Source: CAWDZK01 sp963726615 (lineage in GTDB: Bacteria > Actinomycetota > Actinomycetes > JACCUZ01). Taken from it: a stretch of 64,000 nt of DNA. Every line of letters begins with the position of its first letter. Position 1 is the stretch's first letter. The translations under genes and the position numbers were made by a program. Shown in pieces: positions 46,494 through 55,109 of this stretch. Below the pieces are notes generated by a model. That model had not been told where the DNA came from, searched no databases, and was given only the letters and a program-made list of their open reading frames with translations. The stretch covers positions 186,001-250,000 of the forward strand of contig CAVSCX010000003.1 of the NCBI GenBank assembly GCA_963726615.1, given 5' to 3'.

Positions 46494-48098
46494 GTGAGAC
46501 GCAGCATCAGCATGCTCGCCGCCGTCCTCGTCGCCGCCGGCACCGTGTCCACGGGGCCGGTGGCGACGGCTACCGCGCACGATCGAGACGAACCCGATCG
46601 GGACGCCGTCAGCTGGAGCACCTGCGACGACCCGTTCCTCGTCGAGATCGGCGCCCAGTGCGCCACGCTGGACGTGCCGCTGGACTACCGGCACCCCTCG
46701 CGCGGGACGGTGACCCTCGCGCTGTCCCGCCTGGAGCACACGGCGTCACGCCGCGACTACCAGGGGATCATGCTTGCCAACCCGGGGGGACCGGGTGGGT
46801 CCGGTCTGGCGTTCTCGTTCCTCGGGCTCCTCATGCCTGACGACGTGCGCGCGAAGTACGACTGGATCGGCTTCGACCCGCGTGGTGTCGGCTCCAGCTC
46901 GCCCGCATTGAGCTGTCAGCCGGACTACCTCGCCGGACCACGACCCGACTACGACATCGGCCTCTCGCCGACGAAGGGCCAGTGGCTGACGAGGGCTCGG
47001 GGCTACGCCGACGCCTGCGCGGCCGCGGGCGGGGAGCTGCTGAACCACCTCACGACCGTCGACAACGTGCGCGACATGAACTCGATCCGGGCCGCCCTCG
47101 GCACGCCGAAGCTGAACTTCTACGGCTTCTCGTACGGCACCTACCTGGCCCAGGTGTACGCGACGCTGTTCCCACGGCGTACCGGACGGATGGTGCTGGA
47201 CGCGAGCGTCAACCCGGGCCGGGTCTGGTACGACGCCAACATCGACCAGGACATCGCCTTCGAGACCGTCATCGGCCTGTTCTTCGCCTGGGTGGCGAAG
47301 TACGACGGGGTCTACGGGCTCGGATCGACAGCGGCCGAGGTGGAACAGGCCTACTACGACGAGCGGGCGGCCTTGACGACCTCGCCGATCGGGGCTCTCG
47401 GGCCGGACGAGCTCACGGACGCGCTCCTGATCCCCGGCTACGTGCAGCAGCTGTGGCCGGATCTTGCCCAGGCGCTCTCGGACCTGGTCGTGCGCGACGA
47501 CCCGGCGGCGATGACCGGGTGGTACCAGGCCTTCGACGGGCCGGGCAGCGACAACGGGTACGCCATGTACCTGGCGACCGTGTGCACCGACAAGAAGTGG
47601 CCCAGGATCAACCGGCTGCTCAGGGACAGCGCGGCGGTCGACGTCGGACATCCGTTCTTCACCTGGGGCAACGCCTGGTTCAACGCACCGTGCTCGTGGT
47701 GGCGCGGTCACGCCAGGCGCCCGGTCGACGTGCACGGGAACCAGCCACTGCTCCTGATCGACGAGACACTCGACGCCGCCACGCCGTTCCCCGGCAGCCT
47801 CGAGGTCCGCGGGCGGTTCCCGCTCTCGGCGCTCATCGCCGTGGACGGCGGCACGACGCACGCGAACTCCCTCGCCGGCAACCCGTGCGTCGACGAGCCG
47901 ATCTTCGCCTACCTGCGGGACGGGACGCTGCCCGCCCGCGACGGTGACGGCGTGGGGGGCTCGGACGTGACGTGCGTGCCGCTCCCGGAGCCCGTCCCCG
48001 CGGCTGCGGCGGCCACGGCGGCCGGTGCGGGGGCACACCGCGCCCTTTCGACAACGGTGTGGTCCCACCGTCTGGGCGCCTCCCTGGGCCGGCTCTGA
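46494..48098 (+). CDS. Secreted S33 peptidase (tripeptidyl aminopeptidase-like)
   Basis: 534 aa. Sec signal peptide (SMLAAVLVAAGTVSTGPVAT, cleavage expected near residue 28). The TAP-like hydrolase core has NPGGPGGSG oxyanion motif, nucleophile elbow GFSYGTYLAQ, Asp in IDETLDAATP and His in GGTTHANSL. Six or more cysteines may form disulfides. The C-terminal ~40 residues are Ala-rich. Exported; trims peptides from the N-terminus (family knowledge). GTG 46494 has GGAGGGAGG about 7 nt upstream. Confidence 0.92.
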   Translation: MRRSISMLAAVLVAAGTVSTGPVATATAHDRDEPDRDAVSWSTCDDPFLVEIGAQCATLDVPLDYRHPSRGTVTLALSRLEHTASRRDYQGIMLANPGGPGGSGLAFSFLGLLMPDDVRAKYDWIGFDPRGVGSSSPALSCQPDYLAGPRPDYDIGLSPTKGQWLTRARGYADACAAAGGELLNHLTTVDNVRDMNSIRAALGTPKLNFYGFSYGTYLAQVYATLFPRRTGRMVLDASVNPGRVWYDANIDQDIAFETVIGLFFAWVAKYDGVYGLGSTAAEVEQAYYDERAALTTSPIGALGPDELTDALLIPGYVQQLWPDLAQALSDLVVRDDPAAMTGWYQAFDGPGSDNGYAMYLATVCTDKKWPRINRLLRDSAAVDVGHPFFTWGNAWFNAPCSWWRGHARRPVDVHGNQPLLLIDETLDAATPFPGSLEVRGRFPLSALIAVDGGTTHANSLAGNPCVDEPIFAYLRDGTLPARDGDGVGGSDVTCVPLPEPVPAAAAATAAGAGAHRALSTTVWSHRLGASLGRL

Positions 48099-48128
48099 CG
48101 CGACCGGGGACGGCTGGGCGTGCGGCGC

Positions 48129-49025
48129 TCAGCCGACCTCGGTGACGTCGAGCACGGTGAACTCCGGCGGGTGCGCCTCGTTGCGGGCGTGGCAGGTGAG
48201 CAGCCCGGGCTCCGGCCGGGAGCCGGCCTGCACCGTGACGATGAGGTTGCCCGCCTGACGGCGGAGGCGGACCTGGAACCGGCCGTCGCCCAGGTGCAGC
48301 GTGCCGGCCGGCGCGAGCGAGTCGATCGTAAGGTCGCCGAGCTCGCGCCGGACGTGCGCGACCGCCGCTTGCGTCGCCGGCGCCATGGTCGAGCGGCCGC
48401 GGAGGAGGTCGGGCAGCACCTGGCCGTGCTCGTGCGCCTCGACGAGGTCCGCCACCCGGGCCGCCTCGACCCGCCCGTAGTACAGGCCGTGCGGCATCGC
48501 CACGACGTTCGCGGCGAAGCGGTCGCCGCCGACGTGGGAGCACTCCCAGGCCGCGCCGGGGCGCAGCCGGTCCAGCGCCGCGGCCACCGGCCGGCCCTCG
48601 ACTGCGCAACAGGTGTCGTGCCGGCCGTGGGTGCACACGAGGTAGAACGGGTCGGCGGAGTGCGTGCCCGCACTGCCGTCGAGCGGCAGGCCGCGGAGCT
48701 CGCCGTCGCTGCCGAAGTCGCCCCACCAGCACCCCTCGCGGCCGCTCCGGGCAGAGACGACGGCCCACGCGCGACGGGCGGGAGCAGGGTGACGTCCGGG
48801 CCGGCGGATCATCAGCACCCGCAGACCCTGCTCGATGGCACGGCGGGACACCTCGGCACCGACGGCCGGGTCGAGCCGCGAGGAGGTGAGCGCCTGCCGT
48901 CCCCAGCCACCCGGCTGCTCCAGCAGCAGGTAGCCGGCCGCCGGTGCCGCCGTGCCCTGCATGGGGTCCCCGCGCTGGCGCGCCGCCACCGCGCACCGCG
49001 TGGCGGTCGCGCCGGCGTCCGTCAA
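48129..49025 (-). CDS. Sucrase/ferredoxin-like protein
   Basis: 298 aa from TTG 49025, which overlaps the oxygenase stop (TTGA). A later ATG (48962) would remove the conserved RCAVAARQRGDPMQGTA segment. Family motifs LLLEQPGGWGRQAL, VCTHGRHDTCCAVEGRPV and WECSHVGGDRFAANVVAMPH contain the Cys residues of a thioredoxin-like [2Fe-2S] ferredoxin fold. No enzymatic role is proven for this family. As third gene of the repeat-peptide operon it might deliver electrons to the oxygenase (inference). Confidence 0.86.
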   Translation of the reverse strand: MTDAGATATRCAVAARQRGDPMQGTAAPAAGYLLLEQPGGWGRQALTSSRLDPAVGAEVSRRAIEQGLRVLMIRRPGRHPAPARRAWAVVSARSGREGCWWGDFGSDGELRGLPLDGSAGTHSADPFYLVCTHGRHDTCCAVEGRPVAAALDRLRPGAAWECSHVGGDRFAANVVAMPHGLYYGRVEAARVADLVEAHEHGQVLPDLLRGRSTMAPATQAAVAHVRRELGDLTIDSLAPAGTLHLGDGRFQVRLRRQAGNLIVTVQAGSRPEPGLLTCHARNEAHPPEFTVLDVTEVG

Positions 49026-50212
49026 CGGGGCTCGACCAGGACGACGGACTCGCGCACCAGCCGCCGGGCAAGCTGAAGCCCGTCAGCGGGCTCCACCCCC
49101 GGCAGGTCCGCGACCCGCAGGACCTCGCCGTCGAGAAGGCTGCGAACCGCTTTGGCCGCGTCGGCCGGCAGCCGCAGCGTCCGGTCGTGCAGCCGGAGGA
49201 CAAGCTCCTCCCCGTCCAGCGCGACGGTGTGCCTCAGGTGCCGGCGGACCCGGAGCACCGAGTCGGGACCGAGGGCGCCCAGTGCCGCCGCCTGCACGAG
49301 CGGGGCGACCGGCTCGGGCCGGTTGCTGCCGAGCAGCGAGGCGCCCAGCCGGTCGGCCACCTCGGCCGCCGTGACCGCGCGGAGCCGCTCGGTCACGGCG
49401 GCGACGGTGGCCGTGACGTCGGCCTCGACCGCCGCCGGGTCGCCCAGGTCGACCCCCATGGGCAGCGACCTCCGCAGCGCCTCGTCCTCGGCCGCCAGCG
49501 CGAGCAACGCCTCCAGGACGTGGTGGCGGGTCACCGGGTGGACGCCGACGGTCAGGTGGCACGTCACGCCGCCGAGAGCCTCGGCCGCGTGCAGGTAGCC
49601 GCGCGGCAGGTAGAGGGCGTCACCCGGGTGCAGGACCGTGTCGATCACCGGTTCGCCGGCAGCGCGGGCCTCGACCTCCGCACGCCGCTTCTCCCACGGC
49701 TGGTCGCGCAGCGGTGCGGGGTGCACCGGCTCATGGATCCGCCAGCGCTTCTCGCCGGCGACCTGGAGGACGAAGACGTCGTGCACGTCGTAGTGCGCAC
49801 CGAACCCCTGCGACGAGCTGGGGGTGACGTACGCGTTGACCTGGACGGGGTGGCCGAGCTCGCCGGTCAGGTCACCGGCGAAGTCGACGAGCGGGCCCCA
49901 GGTGCGGTGCAGGCCCTGGAAGACGACCGTGTGGCCGTCGGAGAACAGCTCGAGCACCCGGTCGTCGGCGACCTGGTCGGCGACCTGGGCGCCGGTCCCG
50001 CCGCCGCGCGTGTACCTGGCGGCCGGAGTCACGGCGCCGTTCTTGGCCAGCCGCAGGAACGGGGTGCGGAGCCCCCGGCGGGACAGCAGCTCGTCGACGG
50101 CCGCGAGCGAGAAGAGGTCGTCGAAGCCGGCACCCCGGCCGGCCAGCTGGTCGCGGGTGGACAGCAGCGGCGCCTTCGCCCACACGTCGCGGGCGAACTC
50201 GTCCACGGCCAT
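49022..50212 (-). CDS. JmjC/cupin_8 protein hydroxylase (ROXA/YcfD-like)
   Basis: 396 aa. A double-stranded beta-helix with the Fe(II) ligands His140, Asp142 (FGAHYDVHDVFVLQ) and His208 (LYLPRGYLHAAE), followed by VAGEKRWRI as in ribosomal oxygenases. A C-terminal winged-helix-like part follows (~230-396). Known relatives use 2-oxoglutarate to hydroxylate ribosomal Arg or His. It lies 86 nt downstream of the DGGA-repeat peptide gene, behind a strong hairpin, and is coupled (TTGA) to the ferredoxin-like gene. Possible role: modifying the repeat peptide. Confidence 0.9.
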   Translation of the reverse strand: MAVDEFARDVWAKAPLLSTRDQLAGRGAGFDDLFSLAAVDELLSRRGLRTPFLRLAKNGAVTPAARYTRGGGTGAQVADQVADDRVLELFSDGHTVVFQGLHRTWGPLVDFAGDLTGELGHPVQVNAYVTPSSSQGFGAHYDVHDVFVLQVAGEKRWRIHEPVHPAPLRDQPWEKRRAEVEARAAGEPVIDTVLHPGDALYLPRGYLHAAEALGGVTCHLTVGVHPVTRHHVLEALLALAAEDEALRRSLPMGVDLGDPAAVEADVTATVAAVTERLRAVTAAEVADRLGASLLGSNRPEPVAPLVQAAALGALGPDSVLRVRRHLRHTVALDGEELVLRLHDRTLRLPADAAKAVRSLLDGEVLRVADLPGVEPADGLQLARRLVRESVVLVEPR

Positions 50213-50229
50213 CGCGACACATCGCCGCA

Positions 50230-50264
50230 GGGCGGGGCGAGCCGGAGGTCCGGCCGCCCCGCCC
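50230..50264 (-). terminator. Strong hairpin between the repeat peptide and the oxygenase (attenuator-like)
   Basis: The arms GGGCGGGGCG (50230-50239) and CGCCCCGCCC (50255-50264) are perfectly paired, with an inner CCGG/CCGG stem. It lies in the 86-nt gap, so transcription from the peptide promoter would be largely stopped here with partial read-through to the enzyme genes, giving more peptide than enzyme (inference). Confidence 0.7.
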
Positions 50265-50298
50265 GCGACGTCGTGGGTCGTACTCAGGTCAGGCCGTC

Positions 50299-50523
50299 TC
50301 AGGCCGTTCCGTCGGCGCCACCGTCGGCCCCGCCGTCCGCGCCACCATCGGCCCCGCCGTCGGCGCCGCCGTCCGCGCCACCGTCCGCGCCACCGTCCGC
50401 GCCACCGTCCGCGCCACCATCAGCACCGCCGTCCGCGCCACCGTCAGAGCCAGTGCCGGCACCGCCGTCGGCCGGGCCGTGCTCCTGCGGGCTGGTGGTC
50501 ATGTCCTCTTCGTCGAGCGCCAT
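50299..50523 (-). CDS. DGGA-repeat peptide (candidate modified-peptide precursor)
   Basis: 74 aa. A leader-like N-terminus (MALDEEDMTTSPQEHG) is followed by an Ala/Gly transition and then twelve tetrads, eleven DGGA and a final DGTA (residues 27-74). The peptide contains no Cys, Lys or Arg. ATG 50523 has GGGAGGA 5-6 nt upstream, a strong site. Repeat units differ by synonymous codons (GAC/GAT, GCG/GCC/GCT, GGC/GGT/GGG), so the protein sequence seems to be what is conserved. Similar DGGADGG peptides occur in other actinobacteria, sometimes labelled BatC-like (from memory). It is the first gene of the operon with the JmjC oxygenase. Confidence 0.75.
   Translation of the reverse strand: MALDEEDMTTSPQEHGPADGGAGTGSDGGADGGADGGADGGADGGADGGADGGADGGADGGADGGADGGADGTA
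50302..50445 (-). repeat. Twelve-unit, 12-bp coding tandem repeat
   Basis: Each 12-bp unit encodes Asp-Gly-Gly-Ala. Four adjacent units are identical; the others carry synonymous changes. This points to repeat expansion by slippage plus selection at the protein level. It is not a CRISPR array: there are no spacers. Confidence 0.85.
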
Positions 50524-50550
50524 GGGTGTCCTCCCTCTCGGCCGAGCTCA

Positions 50551-50567
50551 CGCCCGCGGTCCGGGCG
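50551..50567. terminator. Small hairpin after cbs
   Basis: CGCCCG (50551-50556) pairs with CGGGCG (50562-50567). It lies in the 85-nt gap between the cbs end and the repeat-peptide start and may terminate cbs transcripts, separating the two units. Confidence 0.45.
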
Positions 50568-50608
50568 CGAGACCGTCCTACCCGACGCCGGGGCGGGAAA
50601 CCAGGGGA

Positions 50609-51982
50609 TCAGCCGGCGGCGAGGTGACCGAGCAGGTCCTGGCGGGTGAGCACCCCCGCGGGCTTGCCGTCCTCGTGCACCAGCACCGCGTCGGACTTGG
50701 CCAGCGCCGCGGTGGCCGCCGCGACCGGCTCGCCGGACCCGACGATCGGCAGCGGCGCGGACATGTGCCGCTCCAGGGCGTCCGCGAGGTGGGCGTCGCC
50801 GGAGAACAGCAGGTCGAGCAGCTCCTTCTCGCTGACCGACCCGACCACCTCACCGGCCGTCACCGGCGGCTCGGCCTTGACCACCGGCATCTGCGAGACG
50901 CTGTACTCGCGCAGGATGTCGATGGCCTCGCGGACCGTCTCGTAGGGGTGCACGTGCACGAGCGTCGGCACCTCCCGGTCCTTGGTCGCGAGCACGTCGC
51001 CGACGGTGGTCCCAGCGCTGACGTCCCCCTCCAGGAAGCCGTAGTCGGCCATCCAGTCGTCGTTGAAGATCTTGCCGAGGTAGCCACGCCCGCTGTCCGG
51101 GAGGAGCACCACGACGACCTCGTCCTCGCCGAGGCGCTCGGCAACGCGCAGTGCCGCGACGACGGCCATGCCGCAGGAGCCGCCCACGAGCAGCCCCTCC
51201 TCCCGGGCCAGCCGCCGGGTCATGTGGAACGAGTCGCGGTCGGAGACCGCCACGATCTCGTCGGTCACCGAGCGGTCGTACGCCGAGGGCCAGAAGTCCT
51301 CGCCCACCCCCTCGACGAGGTACGGCCGACCGGAACCGCCGGAGTAGACCGAGCCCTCCGGGTCGGCGCCGACCACCTGGACCCTGCCGTCGCTGGCCTC
51401 CTTGAGGAACCGCCCCGTGCCGCTGATGGTCCCGCCCGTCCCGACCCCGGTCACGAAGTGGGTGACCCGGCCGTCGGTCTGCGCCCAGATCTCGGGTCCG
51501 GTGGTCTCGTAGTGCGACCGCGGGTTGTTCGGGTTGGAGTACTGGTCCGGCTTCCAGGCACCGTCTATCTCCCGGACCAGCCGGTCGCTCACCGAGTAGT
51601 ACGAACGCGGGTCCTCGGGCGCGACGGCGGTCGGGCAGACCTCGACCCGCGCGCCGTACGCCGTCAGCACGTTGATCTTGTCCTGGCTGACCTTGTCCGG
51701 GAGCACGAAGACGCACTGGTAGCCGCGCTGCTGCGCGACCAGGGCGAGCCCCACGCCGGTGTTCCCCGAGGTCGGCTCGACGATCGTGCCGCCGGGGCGC
51801 AGCTCGCCGGACTGCTCGGCGGCGTCGATCATCCTGACGGCGATCCGGTCCTTCACCGAGCCACCCGGGTTGAGGTACTCGACCTTGGCGAGGACTGTCG
51901 CCGGGACGTCGCGGGCGACGGACTTCAGCCTGACCAGCGGTGTGTTGCCGACCAGGTCGACCATGGACTCGTAGACCTGCAT
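50609..51982 (-). CDS. cbs: Cystathionine beta-synthase
   Basis: 457 aa. Condenses serine (or acetylserine) with homocysteine. The PLP Lys is in NPGGSVKDRIAVR, the substrate loop is PTSGNTGVGLAL and the phosphate loop is VGTGGTISG. Two C-terminal CBS domains (~335-457) are present; the N-terminal heme domain of animal enzymes is absent. ATG 51982 has TAGGCT 5 nt upstream. Corresponds to Rv1077 and works with metB at 41.8 kb. Confidence 0.96.
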   Translation of the reverse strand: MQVYESMVDLVGNTPLVRLKSVARDVPATVLAKVEYLNPGGSVKDRIAVRMIDAAEQSGELRPGGTIVEPTSGNTGVGLALVAQQRGYQCVFVLPDKVSQDKINVLTAYGARVEVCPTAVAPEDPRSYYSVSDRLVREIDGAWKPDQYSNPNNPRSHYETTGPEIWAQTDGRVTHFVTGVGTGGTISGTGRFLKEASDGRVQVVGADPEGSVYSGGSGRPYLVEGVGEDFWPSAYDRSVTDEIVAVSDRDSFHMTRRLAREEGLLVGGSCGMAVVAALRVAERLGEDEVVVVLLPDSGRGYLGKIFNDDWMADYGFLEGDVSAGTTVGDVLATKDREVPTLVHVHPYETVREAIDILREYSVSQMPVVKAEPPVTAGEVVGSVSEKELLDLLFSGDAHLADALERHMSAPLPIVGSGEPVAAATAALAKSDAVLVHEDGKPAGVLTRQDLLGHLAAG

Positions 51983-52056
51983 GGCCCGAGCCTATTGGCG
52001 TGACGTCGCGACGCGGCACGGGGCGGGGCCTGTCAGGGGTCCGCTAGATTCGCGGC

Positions 52057-52791
52057 GTGGCCCGCCCTCCCGCTGTGCAGCTCGCGCCGGGCGTGTGGCG
52101 TGTGCCCACGGCGCCGTCCGCCCTCGTCAACACGTTCGTCCTCGTCGACGACGACGGGCAGGTGACCCTGGTCGACGCGGGCACGAAGCGGGCGCCGAAG
52201 TCCGTCGTCGCCGCTCTCGCCTTCATCGGCCACGACCCCTCGGACGTCACCCGGCTGGTGGTCACGCACGCCCACCCGGACCACGTCGGTGGGCTCGCCG
52301 GCCTCCGCGGCCGGACCGGGGCCACCGTCGCCGTGCACGAGCGGGACGCCGCCTACGTCCGGGAGGGACTGGGGCCCGTGCTCGACCGCGCCACCCTCGG
52401 CGGCCGGCTCCTGCGTCGGAACAGGGGCGCCACCCCGACCCCGGTCGACGACGAGCTCGTCGACGGCCAGCTGTTGCCGGTCGCGGGTGGCCTGCGGGTG
52501 GTTCACACGCCAGGTCACACGCCCGGGCACGTCGCGCTCCTGCACGAGCCGTCGCGGGTCCTGATCACGGGCGACTCGATCTTCAACGCGTTCCACCGGA
52601 TGACCTGGCCGGTGGCCGCGTTCTGCACCGACGTCCGGATGAACCAGCAGACGGCCGACGTCCTCGGCGAGCTCGACTACGACGTGGCCGCGTTCACCCA
52701 CGGGCCGGAGATCCGCGAGGGCGCCCGCGAGGCGGTGCGCGGCTTCCTGGCAGCGGCGAGCCGGCGGCAGCGGTCGGGCCAGGGGCGGTGA
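52057..52791 (+). CDS. MBL-fold metallo-hydrolase
   Basis: 244 aa. Metallo-beta-lactamase fold with the zinc motif VVTHAHPDHVGG, a later VVHTPGHTPGHVAL and the GDSIFNAFHRM aspartate region. Substrate unknown; glyoxalase II-like or lactonase-like activities are possible. GTG 52057 has TAGATT (52045-52050) 6 nt upstream, so it is probably leaderless. The next gene begins 16 nt after its stop. Confidence 0.9.
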   Translation: MARPPAVQLAPGVWRVPTAPSALVNTFVLVDDDGQVTLVDAGTKRAPKSVVAALAFIGHDPSDVTRLVVTHAHPDHVGGLAGLRGRTGATVAVHERDAAYVREGLGPVLDRATLGGRLLRRNRGATPTPVDDELVDGQLLPVAGGLRVVHTPGHTPGHVALLHEPSRVLITGDSIFNAFHRMTWPVAAFCTDVRMNQQTADVLGELDYDVAAFTHGPEIREGAREAVRGFLAAASRRQRSGQGR

Positions 52792-52807
52792 CCGTGTTGA
52801 GGCCGGC

Positions 52808-53830
52808 GTGGTGACGAAGGCACGGGTGGCGCGGCGGATCGCCATGGCCGCGGCCTACGGCGGGGGCGGGCTGGGCCTGCTGTCGGCCGGCGCGTTCGGC
52901 CTGATCCGGGCCGAGGCGGCACTGGCCCGCCGTGCAATCGGCGAGCCCGACGGCACGCCGCCAGACACCGACGGCCGCTACGGCGCGCACCTGGGCGGCG
53001 AGCCCCTGCGGCTTGTCGTGCTCGGCGACTCCAGCGCCTGCGGCCTCGGGGTGGAGACGCCGTCCCAGTCCCCGGGGGCCATGCTCGCTGCCGGCGTCGC
53101 CGAGGCAGCGGGCCGGCCGGTGGACGTCAGGGTCACGGCCTTCGTCGGGGCCCAGAGCTCGGACCTGTCGGCGCAGGTCGAGCAGGTCGCCAGCACCGGA
53201 CCCGACCTCGCGATGATCATGATCGGCGCGAACGACGTCACCCACCGGGTCCGGCCGCCGACCGCGGTGCGCCACCTGGACCATGCCGTGCGCAGGCTGC
53301 GTGAGCTGGGTGCCGAGGTTGTCGTCGGCACGTGCCCCGACCTCGGGACCGTCGAGCCCGTCCCGCAGCCGCTGCGCTGGATCGCCCGCCGGGCGAGCCG
53401 GCAGCTGGCGGCCGCCCAGACGATCGCCGTGGTCGAGGCGGGCGGCCGGACCGTCTCCCTCGGGGACATCCTCGGCCCGGAGTTCGCGGCCTCCCCTTCG
53501 GAGATGTTCGGCCCGGACCGTTTCCACCCCTCCGTCGCCGGTTACGCCAGCGCCGCCGCGGTGATGCTGCCCTCGATGTGTGCGGCACTCGGACTGTGGC
53601 CCGGTGCGCAGAAGGACGACGCACCTGACCTCGCCCGCGGCGAGGGTGTCCGGCCGATCTCGCTGGCCGCCGCCGAGGCTGCCGACGAGCCCGGCACCGA
53701 GGTGGCCGGCGCCCGGGTCGGCGGCCGGGACCGCGGGCCGCGCGGTCGCTGGGCGTTGCTGCGGCACCGCGAGGGGGCCGACAGCCAGGAGGTGCAGACC
53801 ACCGCCGAGCAGGACGCGCCGCTGCGCTAG
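52808..53830 (+). CDS. SGNH/GDSL esterase
   Basis: 340 aa. Starts with a transmembrane or signal-anchor segment (MAAAYGGGGLGLLSAGAFGL). The SGNH blocks are visible: GDSSACGLG (Ser), IGANDVTH (Asn) and DRFHPSVAGY (Asp/His). Corresponds to Rv1075c. The C-terminus carries a ~70-residue charged tail. GTG 52808 is used; a GTG one codon later is equivalent. Confidence 0.88.
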   Translation: MVTKARVARRIAMAAAYGGGGLGLLSAGAFGLIRAEAALARRAIGEPDGTPPDTDGRYGAHLGGEPLRLVVLGDSSACGLGVETPSQSPGAMLAAGVAEAAGRPVDVRVTAFVGAQSSDLSAQVEQVASTGPDLAMIMIGANDVTHRVRPPTAVRHLDHAVRRLRELGAEVVVGTCPDLGTVEPVPQPLRWIARRASRQLAAAQTIAVVEAGGRTVSLGDILGPEFAASPSEMFGPDRFHPSVAGYASAAAVMLPSMCAALGLWPGAQKDDAPDLARGEGVRPISLAAAEAADEPGTEVAGARVGGRDRGPRGRWALLRHREGADSQEVQTTAEQDAPLR

Positions 53831-53838
53831 CCTTGAGA

Positions 53839-53854
53839 GTTACCGGCCGGTAAC
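53839..53854. promoter_or_regulatory. Perfect 16-bp palindrome upstream of the thiolase
   Basis: GTTACCGGCCGGTAAC is perfectly palindromic and stands 29 nt before GTG 53883, with TTGAGA (53834-53839) just upstream. Size and symmetry fit a TetR-family operator such as those controlling fatty-acid genes in actinobacteria (inference). No TetR gene is in the window. Confidence 0.68.
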
Positions 53855-53882
53855 CCCTCCGGCCGGGTCCGAGGAGGTCCCC

Positions 53883-55106
53883 GTGCCCGAGGCAGTGATC
53901 GTCGCGACCGCCCGCAGCCCCATCGGCCGCGCCTTCAAGGGCTCGCTCGTCGACGTACGACCCGACGACCTGGCCGCGACCGTGATCCGGGCCGCCCTGG
54001 ACCAGGTCACCGGGCTCGACCCGGCCACGCTGGACGACCTGATGCTCGGCTGCGCCGAGCCGGACGGTGAGCAGGGCGTGAACATGGCCCGCCGGGTTGC
54101 CGTCGCCCTGGGGTTCGACGGCCTGCCGGGCACCACGGTCAACCGGTTCTGCGCCTCGTCGGTCCAGACCTCGCGGATGGCGTTCCACGCCATCAAGGCC
54201 GGAGAGGGCCACGCCTTCGTCTCCGCCGGGGTCGAGTGCGTCTCGCGCTACCCGGCGTTCGCGGGCGCGGGCGGTGGCGGTGAGGAGTACGTGAACCCGC
54301 AGTTCGACGAGGCTCGGGCGCGAACCGTGGCGACCGCCGCCACCAACGAGCCGTGGCACGACCCGCGGCAGGACGGGCTGCTCCCGGACGTCTACATCGC
54401 CATGGGACAGACCGCCGAGAACCTCGCCACCTCCCGGGGCATCAGCCGGGCGGACCAGGACGAGTTCGGGGTCCGCTCGCAGAACCTGGCCGAGAAGGCC
54501 ATCGCCGACGGCTTCTTCGACCGCGAGATCGTGCCGATCACGACTCCGGACGGCACTGTCGTGACACGCGACGACGGTCCGCGGCCGGGCGTCACGCTCG
54601 AGGGCGTCGCCGGGCTGAGGACGGTCTTCCGCGAGGACGGCACCGTGACGGCCGGGAACTGCTGCCCGCTCAACGACGGGGCCGCTGCCGTCGTGATCAT
54701 GTCGGACAGCCGGGCCGCCGAGCTCGGGGTCACGCCGCTGGCCCGGATCGTCTCGACCGGGGTCAGCGCCCTGTCACCGGAGATCATGGGACTCGGCCCG
54801 GTCGAGGCGTCCCGGCGGGCTCTCGCCCTGGCCGGCCTCGGCATCGACGACATCGACCTGGTCGAGATCAACGAGGCGTTCGCGGCCCAGGTCATCCCGT
54901 CCTACCGGGACCTGGGGATCGACATCGACAGGCTCAACGTCCACGGTGGCGCGATCGCTCTCGGTCACCCGTTCGGCTCCACCGGGGCCAGGATCACGAC
55001 AACGCTTCTCAACGGCCTCCAGTCCCGCGACAAGGAGCTGGGCCTGGAGACGATGTGCGTCGGCGGCGGGCAGGGCATGGCGATGGTCGTCCAGCGCCTG
55101 AGCTGA
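53883..55106 (+). CDS. Acetyl-CoA acyltransferase (thiolase)
   Basis: 407 aa. Degradative thiolase with catalytic Cys in VNRFCASSVQT, His in GGAIALGHPFGS and second Cys in CVGGGQGMAM. It shortens 3-ketoacyl-CoA by two carbons. GTG 53883 has GAGGAGG 5-6 nt upstream. Corresponds to fadA3 (Rv1074c). A 16-bp palindrome upstream suggests repressor control by a fatty-acid-type TetR regulator. Confidence 0.95.
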   Translation: MPEAVIVATARSPIGRAFKGSLVDVRPDDLAATVIRAALDQVTGLDPATLDDLMLGCAEPDGEQGVNMARRVAVALGFDGLPGTTVNRFCASSVQTSRMAFHAIKAGEGHAFVSAGVECVSRYPAFAGAGGGGEEYVNPQFDEARARTVATAATNEPWHDPRQDGLLPDVYIAMGQTAENLATSRGISRADQDEFGVRSQNLAEKAIADGFFDREIVPITTPDGTVVTRDDGPRPGVTLEGVAGLRTVFREDGTVTAGNCCPLNDGAAAVVIMSDSRAAELGVTPLARIVSTGVSALSPEIMGLGPVEASRRALALAGLGIDDIDLVEINEAFAAQVIPSYRDLGIDIDRLNVHGGAIALGHPFGSTGARITTTLLNGLQSRDKELGLETMCVGGGQGMAMVVQRLS

Positions 55107-55109
55107 GCA

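Noticed and set aside
50302..50445. CRISPR array
   Set aside because: The 12-bp units are contiguous, without spacers, and encode a regular peptide with a start codon and ribosome binding site.
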